Shown here: positions 22,769 through 36,556 of the stretch, piece by piece | Numbering within the stretch: position 1 is the first letter of the stretch | How the letters are laid out: every line of letters starts with the position of its first letter | Source: Quillaja saponaria | Lineage: Eukaryota > Streptophyta > Magnoliopsida > Fabales > Quillajaceae | Reading direction: 5' to 3' | Length of the DNA: 64,000 bases | Assembly (NCBI GenBank): GCA_029379385.1 | Contig: CM055608.1 | Location: forward strand, 17,606,350-17,670,349 | The notes under the pieces: model-generated | Databases searched by the model: none | Seen by the model: only the letters and a program-made list of their open reading frames with translations | Told to the model about the DNA's origin: nothing | Program-made: the position numbers and the translations under genes

Positions 22769-25700
22769 TTGACTGGCCGGAGGAATGATAACCAAACCTC
22801 CATAACCCTGACTCAAATAAGGAATGACCATGACTCTTGACTCACCAATGAATAAAACCAAGAAATTATAAAGATAAAAATTAACATTTAAAAGTTTGTT
22901 GATTACAGCAAATCATACTTACTGAAAATTTTGGCAGAGGTCCCTTACAATATGGAACATGCCTTAAAATACAGTCCTATAAATTCTTTTTATTACTCTA
23001 CATAATATAAAGACCATAAGGAGCTCTGCTCCGTTCACATCATCAACAAAACAAGTACTAGAATATTACATCATACCACATTTGACACCCACAGTTCTAA
23101 TGTGACTGTAAACTTTCATCCTTAACTTCAAGTATGAGATTCCGAGACATACCTTGTCGTCAAACTCTTAGCAAAATCTCATATTGATGGTTAACTTCTT
23201 TTGAGGTCCTGCTAATAAAAAAAAATATAACCACAGGAAAGGAGTGAGTCCTACGGACTCAGTGAGTGGAAAATCGTACCCAAAGGGTACTAGCATCACA
23301 CAACACAAGCATATCACATATATATTAATATCATATAACATAATTCACATAACATTTCACATTACACATACATATTGTAGGTTTCACAAATTCACAATTC
23401 ATATGATACACAAGATCACAAACTTATTAGAACAATGATATCAAACAAAACAACCAAAGGGCCAATGAGTAACCCAGCCCCGCACAACAGTATCACCCCC
23501 TACTGGGCATTTACGCGCCCGCACAACAAGTTAATCTCCGTACACAATCCATCCCACCAGGGCTAAGCACTCAATTTAAAAATAACATTTATCAGAATCA
23601 GAATTTCTCATGATTTTAAATCAGAGTATCCTAGGTGCACTTGGATCTTATTTTCAGGGATAAAAATCATTTTCCAGAAAATGTTCACGAGTTGGCCCTT
23701 ATCAACCACAATCAATGTCAAGCACAGCCATCAATCTCAAACAACATAATTCAAATACATTACTGCAATACTTTACTGGCTTATTTTTCACATATCATGA
23801 CTATTCAAATAAACATATAATCACACATATTAATCTAGCCCCTAAAGGCAGCAATTAACCACTCACCTGTTACCCATTTCATTCGTCACTCACACTTGTG
23901 TCCATGCGTCTCATCAGGTTCACATTGGAATCCGGAACTGAAATTCATAATTCCAAATACTACTTAGTTCATAAACGTTATTGTTATACTCTTTTATTTA
24001 CTAAACCTATATCTCAACTTATATAGGTTTATTTATGAAAGTTCTCCTTTAAACTATTACATGTCAATTAATATGAATTATACTTTAGGTGATAAGGTTA
24101 TCAATGAAGAGGAATTTTAAATATATTGACAAAGCATATAATAGGAGAAACCATTAGAAAAGAAATAGTTACATTTAGTGTGTTAAAAATATGAAAGCTG
24201 TCCAAACTTAAGGTTTGGACCAGTGTCCACTTTAACGGTCATATTTTTCTCCATGAAACTCCGAATTAAGTTTTGTAAAATTTATAAAATACTAGACACA
24301 TGTATATTTATAATGGTATATCATTTGTAATTTTTGGATTTGTATATCAATACAGTTTATTGTTTGAAGTTGCATCAAATTCTGTAACACGCAGGATTTT
24401 TGATAGCTTTGACCTGACCGTAGTTAATTGAACATAACTTTCCCTAGGAAAAATGAAATCCGATTCTGTTTGTTGGGTTCATTAATATACAAGTATTTTT
24501 ATCTTTATTATTTAGAAACTTTTCCTAAAATCTGTCATTAACCCACTCAATTTCTTACATGAACCAAAAACAGAGTATTACGAATTCTGCCTGACCTAGC
24601 TGGAGTCTAACAGCTATAACTCAGAACATATTTGGAACCAGGCTACAAAATTTCGTAGACAATATCTCAAGACCTTAAGCTACATTTCATATTTTGAACT
24701 CTTAATTTAATTCTTCCCCGAAAGCACTCAAAATACCACGTTTCTGTTGCCTGCGAAATCTGCCCCTGCACCATTCACAACCACTCCACTCTCATTCCTA
24801 TGTTTATATACTTATCCCAATAAACCAACATAACTTCTCAAGTTCAATCATATTCATATTCTACTTTGCATTTAACTTAAACTAATTACTTAATTTTCAT
24901 CAAGTTTGACTTAAATTTTACTCAGATCAACTTATTCTCATGTTAGCTTTAAAACTAACTAGCTACTATAAGGCTTGAACCAAGATAAATCCACATTAAT
25001 TTACTCTAAATTTCCATGTTTCAACACTCTTTAAGCTTTCATTCTTACACCTTTACGGATAACTACTCAAAATCTTCATCTATCTATTCCTTTAATTAAC
25101 GTAATTAAACTAAGCAAGTATTTAATTCCAAACCAACTCACCTCCCACACCAAACTCTCAAGTGGCTGCCCCCACTTCACTCCAATTGCTCTGCCTATAT
25201 GATGATGAAGTTGCTGCCAGCCAAGCTTCATGCCCCAACGTTGCTGCTCCACTTCATAGCAACTATGGAGTTGCTAAAGCCAAGACAAGGGCTGAATGTT
25301 GCAACGGGCAGAAGAAGAATCAAGGATGCTCTAATTTAATCAAACCCACATACCAATTAGGAGGAAATAAATGGCTGCCAAAGCTTGATTATAAACGCTG
25401 TAATTTCAGTCAAGAATGAAGGACTGTCCACGGCTAGAAAAGGCTTAGGCTGAAAGCAATGCCCAGCAGGAATAGAAAGGCAGCTAACAAGAATTGAAGG
25501 AGGCAGAAAAGAAACGCAAGACTGATTGAAATATCCAAAGATGGAGCTGCTATGAAGGGCTGGAATTGGACGCTTCCAACAAGTGCATAGCTAACTAAAA
25601 CAAGCAAGAGCAAGGAAAAGGAGGAAAGTATATGTCTTGGTCAACAAAGATGGCTGTAGAAAAATCTGGGACAAGGGAGGATGAAAGCAACAAAGAGAAA

Positions 25701-26167
25701 CAAAAGAAAAGACAAAATAAGAAAGAGAGGAAAAAAAATCGGCTAAAGAGAGTAAAGCAAGAAAGACAATATAACAAAAGAGATAAAAAAAAATTACTTA
25801 ATTAGATATCACATATTTAAATCAAGTGGTACACAATAAATCCTAGTTATACGCGTGTATATATATATATGTATTAATTGTATTGTTTACTTATTTGATT
25901 TATTCGTAGTAAAAATTAAATTTTGATATATTTATACACATACCTCAATTATCCACTCGTTTAAATTTTATTTGGTCACAATTTTATTTACTTTAGGATA
26001 ACGACATATACTAAGATATCAATTTATTACCTATTTAACTATATTGTTATTGAATAAATTTATTTATTTATAACGCAAATTTATACTTTGCATTTAAAAC
26101 TTGATTTTTATTTATTTATTTATTTATATATATATATATTTTTTATCAGATTATGAAGGTTATAACA
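22769..26167 (-). mobile_element. Family A solo LTR, reverse strand, terminal ~20 bp lost
   Basis: On the minus strand it runs from TGTTATAACC (26167) to CGGCCAGTCAA (22769). The last ~20 bases that other copies have (GCATGACTGG back to TGTCACACC) are missing. CTCAC occurs at 22764-22768 and again at 26168-26172, consistent with a target duplication, although CTCAC also occurs within the missing LTR end. It has the best-preserved hairpin module (23245-23290, both stems perfect) and the GC-rich block (about 23455-23570). The frame 25162-25419 has no known relative. Confidence 0.88.
23245..23290. promoter_or_regulatory. Conserved two-hairpin module of family A LTRs (best copy)
   Basis: Two adjacent perfect inverted repeats: TGAGTCC-TAC-GGACTCA (23245-23261) and GTACCC-AAA-GGGTAC (23276-23290). 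The same pair occurs at the same LTR position in 3381-3425, 6178-6223, 32514-32560, 18563-18610, 30209-30256, 38519-38572, 51742-51790 and, damaged, 56569-56605. The function is unknown. Candidates are RNA packaging or dimerisation, or termination/polyadenylation. Confidence 0.7.
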
Positions 26168-26172
26168 CTCAC

Positions 26173-28165
26173 ATTACATTTTTCTTTATGGGAAATGATT
26201 ACCATATAAGTCTCTCTTCTCTCTTTTCCTTTTTTGTCTTTTTTATTCTATTATCTTAAGATACTGAAATCTCAAACCCATGGTTTGCTTTAACAATATT
26301 GTGTTTTGACTTTTGGTTTTGGTGAGTAAACATAATTTGGTTGATGGTGTTAAAAGTAGTTTAGGACCTAAATTTTAATTTAAAAAGGAATAAGAATAAG
26401 AAAGATGACAATTGTGAAACAGACATATGAATGAAAAGAAATGAAATAAGAGAATTGTGATATTCATTGCAGTATGTGTGAAACTTAAAATTTTTTAAAA
26501 AAAAAAAAAAAAAAAAAAAACAATAAACACAAATTTTGATCTTTGCTATCATTGGTACAAATTAAGTAAGCTTCAATTTATTTCTCTTAATGGTTGTATG
26601 CTATGTGCTCTCGAGTTTTTCATCTTGTATTTTTTTATTGTTTCCAAGTAAGCCAACTGCTGTTTTTTTTTTTTTTTTTTGATAGATTTTCATGCAAGTT
26701 TGTTTTGGGTAGTTGGTAGGAACTTTATATAGAAGATTGATCCCTATTAAAGAAATGGCGTCTCTAGATATAAAAATGAGAGAATTTTCATTTTTTAGGA
26801 TTTTCATGACATGTTGATTCTCTCCATTGGAGAAGTTTATATCTTGTCATTTAAAATCCAATGAAACATGATCGATATCAATATTGATATGAAGTTATTA
26901 TAATTTCTAAATGTAATGCAAATACCATTTTTTTTTTTAAATTCTATCAAGAAATAGTAAAGTTATATGGGTCAAGTTTAATAGTATATTGTAAGAACAG
27001 AACTTTGCAAGCTTCCCTCGAAAAAGTGTAGTTATAATGTTTAAAGAAATTAAAATTTGTCACTGAAACATAAACTTTACCATAAAATTAATTAAGTAGT
27101 TTCAGTTTTTTTTTTTTTTAAATGATTTACCAATTATGAAACTAAGTTTCTTTGTTAGTTGGGTAATGCTCTTCTGGATACACAACATTAAGAAAACTGA
27201 ACTCCAAGCTTATGAACTTGAGATAATTTATCGTACAATTTTCTATTTTCTATGATTTTCATATATCGACTCTTGATTTATTGTTGGACGGGAGGTAGAA
27301 AAGTGAGAGATGTGTGATGATATTGATACATGGGGACCTTTCACACAGTCATTCTGAATATGAGTATTCTAGCCAGGAAACAAGCATAGTTGTTATGATT
27401 TTTCTTATTGTTATATACTTTCAATGAGTAGTTTCATGCAAAATGATGTTTACCTTCTCAGTTTGTTTAGTTTGCCTTTTATTCTCAAATCAAATTAATT
27501 CTTTGATAACGATAGATTTCTCCAATAATTGTTGTTATGTATTGGTCTAATGCAACTTTGAGTGTTATATGGGTTTTTCTTTTAGTTTTTGTCTAGTTTT
27601 ACTTTTTGTTGATGATTTTCGTGAGCTTTTTATACTTTCTTTTATCGCTATTTGGATGTTATATTTGGTGTCATCCATTCTTTCTCTGATTATATTGAGA
27701 AATGCTACATGCAAATTTTGTTAGAGCAATGAAAAGCAAGCAACTTTTACAGAGGCAACTTCTTTTATTTCGGTTCTATTTGATTGTGCTGTTAGTTCAT
27801 TCTCCATAAAAATCTTGGAGACTAAGATGACTCAGCGAAGCTATAATTTCTTTTTAATTATTTTTCTATTATGTTTATCTATGATTTTTTTTTTTTTTAT
27901 ATGATTTTTTTTTGCTTTTTATATGATTTTTAAGTATTTTTGTGAAAATGTGGATCATTTGAGTATTTGTTCGATCGTTTACTTTTTTCCCCTGGACAGT
28001 AATAAGTACTATGACTTAATTTAAGAACAAATTAAAATGTATACATAATTTTCTTTTTGTAAGGTCAATTTCATTCACCACTAAAGGCAACAAATGTAAT
28101 TTAGTTTGGGACTAAACATACTCCATACCTTTCTAGATTGTGAAGTTTACTTGTTCAAACAATTT
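26173..28165. other. Non-coding stretch between solo LTRs
   Basis: AT-rich, with a run of 24 A at 26497-26520, T runs near 26664-26681, 27107-27119 and 27889-27900, and no frame with a recognisable product. It may be intron or intergenic host DNA. Confidence 0.4.
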
Positions 28166-28170
28166 TGATT

Positions 28171-28298
28171 TGTTATAAATTGATACTTTGATGGGTATAC
28201 TAAAATGGTGTATGTAAAGTATTTGGACAATTTAAATAATAAGAGATATATATATATATATATATTTCAAATATATATATTATATATGTATATATTCA

Positions 28299-28329
<31 letters not shown>

Positions 28330-30758
28330 TGAAATTCATTTTATTGCTAAGAATTGTTTTAAGTATGAAATTTAATTGTATAACGTTATTATTGTTATAT
28401 ATATATATATATATACGTCTAGAGAGCAAATAAATAGAAGGTAATATATATATATATATTTACTTCCTCTTCCACCTTCATAGTAGAATCCAGAAATTTT
28501 CTGGTTGTTCTTCATTGCCAACCGAGAGCATCTTGGCCGAGAGTGGATAGTTATTTTCCTGCACCTTTGTGGCTGGTTGGCTGTGTGTGGGTATAGCTAT
28601 AGGAGACTGAGACAGGAACGTATTGGCAGAGAGTTGCAGCTCTGTTTCCATGGCAACAACTGAATAACTACTTGAATCGGCTCATGGTTAAAAGTATAGC
28701 AATGAAAATTGAGAGGTGAGTGTGGGTGTGTAGTGTTGGGGTTTGATTTTACCGTGAGTAGCAGGGATTCCATTAGATGTTGTGGCAGAAATTTCCTCTG
28801 TTTTAGACAATAATCTACCACCCTATGGTCAGCTAACTGGAAAATTCAGATCATGATAGTATAAAAGGGTGGAGAATCTTTGACCGTGTGGGTAGGTGAT
28901 TAGAAATATTATGAGTTTTGGGTTGGTTGCCCCTGTTTTGAGCAGCAATGGAAGACGTTCATTTTTCTTTTTCTTGACCAAAGGGATGAGATTAGAAAGA
29001 GAGTTCCAAGGAGTAAAGCCGTGGCAGCAAAGGGTGTGTGAAATGATCTAATTATGGTTGGTAAGTGGTAAAACGGGTGTGTGAAAGAGGGGTTTAGAAA
29101 CTAAGATAAGTAAGTAGATGTGATAAATATATACTTCATGTTTAAAAAAGAAAGTTGGAGAATTAGTTAATTGAAATTGTTGCAATTTTTTTTAATTTTA
29201 TTAGGAATAAAAAATAAGTGATTTGGATTGCAATTAGGCTAACATAGAAAAGTTAAAGGCAAGCATCAAAAGTTGGAATTGAAATCATGTTAATATTTAA
29301 AAGTTTGATTTAAGTTTGATAACTAGGTGAATTAAAAATTGACAATTGGTATAGGAATAATCTTATAAGTTAAAGGAATTTGTTAGTATACGTATGCTTA
29401 GATACATATATGAATAAGAAAATAAGTAAACATATATATATTTATAGTAGGATCTTACATAAAATTTAAAGAATTGAGGTTTCAAAGACCATATTAAGTT
29501 TCTTTATATTAATTCAGGAATCATAGGATTAACTTTGAAAGAAATAGTGTCAACAACCGACGAATTGGTGATTTGCAGGTTTGGATCTTGTCGAGGACAT
29601 TCCGACACCTTTGTAGACTAGATGAACTAACGAACCACGTCCTTAAGCTAGTGAGTGAATTTTGTGCTTTATGGTTACCAAATTATTGTGTGTAATTATA
29701 TGTATATTGAAATTGATGCTTTATAATGAGAAATAAGCAAATAAGTTATTTAAGTGATTTAACTGAATTATATGTGTTTGAGATTGAGTGTGGTTGAGAA
29801 GGACCAACAAAGTGAAATTTTTTGGAAAATGGTTTCTATTTTTGAAATTAAAAATCCATGTGCACCTAGGATATGTGGATTTGATATGAATTATTCTGAT
29901 ATTGAAAATTATTTTAAAAACAAATGGAGTGCTCAACCCTGGTGGGATGGATTGTGTATGGAGAATTAATTTGTTGTGCGAGCGCGTAAATGCCCGGTGG
30001 GAGAAGAAAATGTTGTGTGGGGCTGAGTTACTCGTTGACCCTTTGTTTGATTAATTGGCTGTTTAATTATTTGGTTGTTGGTATGATATGATTGATATGT
30101 TAAAATTTGTGAACTATGTAAATTGTGAATGTATAATAATTATAATTACGTGTGGGCATAAGTAAATTTAAATACGAGTTTAAGGCATGATATATGTGTT
30201 ATGTGATACTGGTACCCTTAGAGTACATGGTTTGCTCACTGAGTCCTTGTGACTCACTCCTTTCTCTATTGTCATTTTTTTTAGTTTCTAGGAAACCACT
30301 GTTGGTTGTGACCGAAGTTGCTACCTGCTGACTCTGCTACGATAAGTTTTATTTTTGAAATTGCACACTTGGAGCATAAGAGATGTCACTTACAGTCACT
30401 TTAGGTGTTATGCATTGTCGTTAAATTCATAGAGTTCACCATGGTACTTTCATGTTTTGTTAGGAGCAGAGCTCCTCTGTATATTCTGATATTATGATTT
30501 ACTATTGACTTTGTAAACAGGTGTTTATATGTATTATGAGCATGTTCCATCTTATAGGGAACCACTACTGATATTTTCAGTTATCGTATTATGTTTAGTA
30601 GTCGAGTTGGGATTTTATTTTAATTCAGAAATATTTTAGTAATCTTAACTATAATGTGTTTTATAAATTAGAGATGCATAGTTTTTGAGTATTCAAGGTT
30701 ACGGGGGTATGGTTACCCATTCCTCCAACCAGTCATACCTTTATTTAAGGGTGTGACA
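28171..30758 (+). mobile_element. Family A solo LTR, plus strand
   Basis: A 2588-bp LTR from TGTTATAAATTGATAC to AAGGGTGTGACA. Target duplication TGATT lies at 28166-28170 and 30759-30763. Long interrupted TA tracts (about 28244-28461) are followed by a GC-richer stretch (28480-29050), the GC-rich block (about 29930-30045) and the hairpin module (30209-30256). No captured gene is recognised. Confidence 0.92.
28244..28461. repeat. Cluster of TA microsatellites
   Basis: Four TA tracts (about 28246-28265, 28302-28324, 28398-28415 and 28444-28461) separated by short unique sequence, near the start of the LTR. Confidence 0.9.
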
Positions 30759-30763
30759 TGATT

Positions 30764-31804
30764 CATGTTCATGTTATTGATTTGCAAGCTACAATGTTTG
30801 TTTTGCACTTGCAATTAATTCTTTCCACTATTAATTCCTTCATATTTTTATAAAGTCAATAAAGAAACTAAGATAGGTCATTTTTCACTATTAAGTTCAT
30901 ATTTTCACTCTTTATATTCTACCCATCATGATGATTTTTTTATGGACAACAGGCTAAATAGAAGAGTGTACAACTCTAGAAATCTAGACTTTTACTGTCA
31001 TTTCATTTTCTTCTTAAGTCCAATTAAATTTAGTATCATCACTACATTAATTGAATATGTTGTTGTTATATATGATGACTTCTGATGAACATGTAAAACT
31101 TTCATTTATTTTTCTAGTTAATGATTTATCCTCTTTGATTTTATTTTCATTTTATCTTATTTTTTATTAAAATAAATTTATACTATGCCTTTTCTTTAGT
31201 TAAATCCTGTCTATAAAACATTCTATTATGATTCAATCTTATTATATTATTGTTACCTAGACTAAAATTTCATCAAATATGCTTTTGTGACTTGATTATT
31301 TTCGTTCAATAGGTACATAGAGGAACATTCAAGAATCCAATTGGAAGATATAATTTGGAACTCTTGATCATATTCCTTAAATGTATTTACATGCTATATT
31401 GATAAAAGATAGGTGGGAAAGGGTTTGTGGGGGAGGGGGAAGAAGAGAGAAAGAACAATATGATTCAAATGATATGCTTTTTACATATCATTTTAGTATC
31501 AAGAGCTTACATTTTTCTATTTTGGCAAGATATAGGTGATTACAGAGACTCTACTATTTGCCAATGTATGCGATGCCATCACAATAATAGAGTGACAAGC
31601 GATTCTTTCACTACTTACAAAAGAAGTTATCCTCTAATTCTTAACATAAGTGGTTATATGACAAAAGTAACAATAGTTTTTATAATAACATGTACTCTAT
31701 ATTAAGCTAACTCAACAAATGATGAGCTTTTTACTTCCCTTGGTTGCTATATTTCTTCAGAAAGTTCATTTGCCACCTTATCTTAGGCTTATGATTGTTA
31801 CTTT
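30764..31804. other. Non-coding stretch between LTRs
   Basis: AT-rich. The frame 31427-31705 (92 codons) starts in a G-rich run and shows no known domain. Nothing else is recognised. Confidence 0.35.
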
Positions 31805-32016
31805 TGTTATAACCTGGTATTGTAAGAGTAAGTTCTAGAGCTATTATAACAACTTTTAATTATAACAATAACAAGTACATAAATAAAGCAAACAAACATT
31901 ATATATATATATATACCTCTACTTTACTTTTTATTTTCTTTTTCTTTTCCTTCTTATCCTTTTACTTTCCTCATTTTCTTTCCTTCTTGTCATGCGTTAC
32001 CTTCCCTTGTTTTTAA
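31805..32016 (+). mobile_element. Family A LTR 5' end fragment, left arm of a head-to-head structure
   Basis: TGTTATAACCTGGTATTG at 31805 is a family A 5' end, followed by a TA microsatellite (31894-31913) and the usual pyrimidine-rich stretch. It is interrupted at 32017 by a reverse-strand LTR. The sequence resuming at 39574 ends not in GTGTGACA but in AAGTTATAACA at 40063, which is a second 5' end in opposite orientation. Confidence 0.6.
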
Positions 32017-35000
32017 TGTCACACCCCTCACGAAGGCATAACTGGCTGGAGGATTGGATAACTAACCCTTTGTAACCCTAACTTCAAAACAAAGTAATAA
32101 ACACGACTCTTGGCCCAACCATAGGATAAAAGTAAGTTTTATAAAACAGAAGTTCATTATAAAATTATATTTTCTGAAATAGTTAACAATTTACTGAAGA
32201 ATTTTGGCAGAGGTTCCTAACAATTTGGAACATGCCTTAAAATACAAACACATATGTTCATGATCTCACACAACAATAACACAAAGGCAACAAGGAGCTC
32301 TGCTCTGTCCATATCCTAATCAAGATAAATAACTAGACTCTTATATCATACCAAAATTAGACACCTCACAATTCTACTGTGACTGCAAACTTTCATCCTT
32401 GACTACAAGTCTGAGATCTTGGAAATACCTTGTCCGTACTCAATCAGCAAGTCATAAGCTCGGTGACACCATGTACCAAACTCCTGTTACTAAAAAAAAT
32501 TCACAAGAGAGGGATGAGTCCTATGGACTTCGTGAGTGGAAAATCGTACCCAAAGGGTACTAGCATCACACAACATAAGTATATAACATATATAGTAATA
32601 TCATGTAACATTGTTCATATTTTAATTCACATTACACATATATATTGTAATCGTATAAATTCACAATTTACATGATACACAATATCACAAATTAATTAGA
32701 GCAATAACATCAAGCAAAGCAACCAAAGTGCTAACAAGTTACCAGCTCCGCACAACAGTATCACCCCTTGTCGGGCATTTACACGCCCACACAACATATT
32801 AATCTCCTTACATAATCCATCCCACCAGAGCTGAGCACTCAATCTTTTAAAAAAAAACATTTATCAGTATCAGAATACCTCAGAATTTCATATCAACATA
32901 TCCTAGGTGCACCTAGATCTCAGTTTCGGAAATAAAAATCATTTCTCAAAAAATTTCAATTTGTTAGCCCTTATCAACCATAACCAATTTCAACCAAGCA
33001 TAATTCAAATAACTCACTGAAACATTGCACTTGCATATTTAATTAAATACATATACAATTACACATAATAATCTAGCCTCTAAGGGCAACAATTAACTAC
33101 TCACCTTCCACTGATTCCATTCGTCACTTGCACTTGCGTTCACGCATCTCACCAGGTCCATATTAGGATCCATAACTGAAATTCATATTTCCAAATAATA
33201 CTTAGTTCATCAATGTTATTGTTATAACCTTTTAATTACTAAGCTTATATATCAACTTATATAGTTTTCTTTATGAAAGTTTTTCTATTAGGCTATTATA
33301 TGTCAAGTAGTATAAATTATACTTTACGTGGTAAGGTTAATAATGAAAAGACATTTTAGATGTCTTGATAATGCATAGGGTAGAAAGAAACTATTAGAAA
33401 AATTAGAAAACACGAGTGGGTTAAAGATGTTGAAATTGTCCAAACTTGAAGTTTGGACCAGTGTTCACTTTAACAGTTATATCTTCCTCTAGGAAATTCC
33501 AAATCCTGTTTCGTAAAATTTATTAAATACTAGACACATGTAGCTTTATTATCATTTGTAATTTTTAGATTTGTATATCAATACAGTTTATTCTTTGAAG
33601 TTACATCAAATTCTACAAAGCGAAGGATTTTAATAGTTCTGACCTTACCTTAGTTAATTGAACATAACTTTCTCTAGAAAAAACAAAATCCAATGCCATT
33701 TGTTGAATTTATTAATAGACAAGTATATCTTTCTAGATAGGTATGAAATGAATTATTTGGATGTGTATATTAGTACAGTTAATTATTTAAAATTTACTCT
33801 TTTTAGACATTTCACAACCCCCTTAAATATATATTTATTCTTGCTTACATACTCAATCAAATTTAATAACCAAGTTGAAACATTAACTTTAGCAAATTAT
33901 CTAGCTTTCTTATTTATAAAATTTTCCTAAAATCAGCCTAGAACTCACTTGACTATTCACATAAACAAAAACAGAGCACTTCGAAAATGCCTAATTGCCA
34001 ACCTTAGATTCAAATGTTCATAGAATTCTCATACTTAGGAATTAAGCTACGAAACTCTCCAGTCCAATGTTTCAAGATGTTAGGAACAAATTTCATACAA
34101 AGGTCCTAAGCTAATTCCAACCCTAACCTCCAGCAAAGACTCCTGGACTGACTTAAGCGTACTAACAATCATTGACCTAACTGCAGTCCAGAAGATCTAC
34201 CGACAAATAAACTTGGAACCAAGCTACGAAATTTTGTAGACATCATCTCAAGATCATAAGCTACATTTTCTCTTTCGAACTCTTAATCAGTCCCAAAGAC
34301 AATCAAAATACTGAATTTCTTTCACTCACAAAATCTGCCCCCTGCACCCCTTCAAAACCACTTAACTCTCATTTGTTCATACCATTACTCACTTCCATTA
34401 ACTCCTTAACTCAACACATCAACCAACCCTTTGCTCTTGTTATGAACTTTTTATTCAAATTTTTAATAACAATTAACCATCAAGACTTAAATTTACCAAG
34501 TTTTAATTAAAAAGTTATAGCTAGTTTTCTTGTAAACATTTTATCAAACACCTTGGGTGCACAAATTATTTCCCTTAATGTGTATGTATGTATATATATA
34601 TATATATATCCCAATTTAATTAACATACTACATTAATTTCACATTACCAATAATTCCCACATTAGTTTTTAAAGTTATCTTAATCATTTACAAACTACTA
34701 CTCATTTAAATTAGGAAGAGTTAAAAATAACTCACATCAACCCTCCATTGTTTTATCTTAATCCATCAATTTTTCTTGTTTCTTGTTCAAGATTCTTAAT
34801 TCAATTTCATACAACCCTTCATCCACAACATTAACTCATAAGAATACCATTAATTTGAAGTGGTAAAACTAACAAAACATTAAAATTTCATAGTCAGCCC
34901 TCTCCCTTTACCAAGAATACAAGTTGTTGCCATCACCAAACAGCTGCCAACAGTTGTCAAGAAAAAGAATTTAGCTTGTTGTTGGCATAAAGCTCACAAA

Positions 35001-35748
35001 CAGGGGAGGAATTGAAGACATGAGGAAAGCAACTGTAGCCTCAAACAACCAGCCAACCTCACAGCTGCAAGCCAAGATACAGGGCAATCATGTCATAACC
35101 TTTATAATCCGATGTGGTAATGTTGAGCTTTATATATAATGTGTAAATTCTATGAATAAATTAAATAAATATCAATATAATGAAACTTGTTAGAACCCTT
35201 TTAAAACTTCATGAGTAACTTCTTGTTGTAACATAAATAAATTGTGACCAAGTAAACTAGATTAAGTAAACATTTAGATATATATACTCAATCAAGAAAT
35301 AGATATACACCTACAATTAAGATTAAAGCATAACCATAAATATAAATTGTTGACTTTGGACTTATGATGGTATCAATATTTTATTTTTTATTTTTGTCTT
35401 ATTTCCTCCCATTTATCTCATTGCTTGGCCGGTTATAGCCTTCCATGTATCTAGATTATCTCGCCTTCTCTTTTCCTCTTCATATTTTTATTTTCCTTCC
35501 ATCTTTTGATCGGTTCTTGCTTCCTTGCTTTCACAACTCTTCTAGTTTCTTCTATCATTGTTTCTGTCGCGGTGGGTTCCTCTTCTATCATTTTTATTTT
35601 CCTCCCAATTTTGTTTTGCTTAGTTTTCTTTTCCCTTGTCGTGCATTGAAGCTTGCTCTACCGGTCAACCTTTTAGTTGCCACCGCAAATGATTCCCATG
35701 GTGCCTTCATTTCTTCCTACCAACATCACCACCGAGCAGATCAAGAAG

Positions 35749-36534
35749 GTACGTATCTTCCTTTCTAAATCAAACTAGATTGCTTTTGGCTTAAGTTGGG
35801 TCATACAAAGTGGATCGAAACTATGCCTTTTGGTGTTGAAAAATTGTTATTCCCCGTGTTGAAATATTGTATTTCTTGTTATACTTCTCATTACTTTATT
35901 ATCTTAAAATCATATGATGCTAGTTCTTAGGCATACTAATTATCAAACCCCCTATCACGTGAACATATACAAAGTATGAGTGTGGTATTATTAGGAATAA
36001 GTGATCAGATTCTATTGGAATTGTTCTACTTCCTTGATCTGCAGAGCCCCCATTTAATTCTTTGGTACGTTTCTCGCTAGTCTTTCCCTCAATCGAAAAT
36101 CTGATCAATTTGATCAAATAGAATCCATATCTAATACTGAATCTTTGTGGGTTTTTCTTTCCAATTGTTTGATGGACATATGCAATCTTCTAGACTTTCA
36201 ATTTGTTTGTCTGCAAGGACAAATTTTTATTGGGGTACAATAGTCTTTATGATTAGAGCTAGCAAGCAGTGTTTTAATTGAAGTGTGTTGCAATATTCGG
36301 TCAACTAGGTCGTGTTCTCCATAATTGTTGATGTATCTAGTTGTGGTTGCTAAAGAGTACCAGCTTGTGAAAGTGCCCAATTCCCTTGTGGGCATCTTCA
36401 AGCTAGTTAACTTGAGTTTTAGACGAAAGACATTTTTATATTGCATTTCATGATATAGGTAGGATAAAGTGTTTTTCGAACTGAAAGGTGGCTAATAAAA
36501 TTTGTTGAATTAGTGGAACTGGTTTTATTTTTAG
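35749..36534 (+). other. Probable captured 5'-UTR intron
   Basis: AAG|GTACGTATC at 35746-35757 fits a plant 5' splice site, and TTTTATTTTTAG ending at 36534 fits a 3' splice site 22 bases upstream of the carrier ATG. The stretch between is T-rich and stop-filled. An intron in the 5' UTR just before the start codon is common in plants. If right, the capture copied genomic DNA or unspliced RNA. Confidence 0.5.
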
Positions 36535-36556
36535 TTTGAATTGAAAATCATTAGAA

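Noticed and set aside
23245..23275. Hammerhead ribozyme in the LTR (GATGAGTCC...GGAC resembles the CTGATGAG-stem II core)
   Set aside because: The conserved GAAA does not follow stem II directly, the CTGA core is not complete in any copy, and no cleavage-site/stem III pairing was found.
35445..35768. 107-residue frame upstream of the carrier exon
   Set aside because: It covers the pyrimidine-rich LTR stretch found in other copies and runs through a likely splice donor. It is Phe/Leu-rich by composition only.
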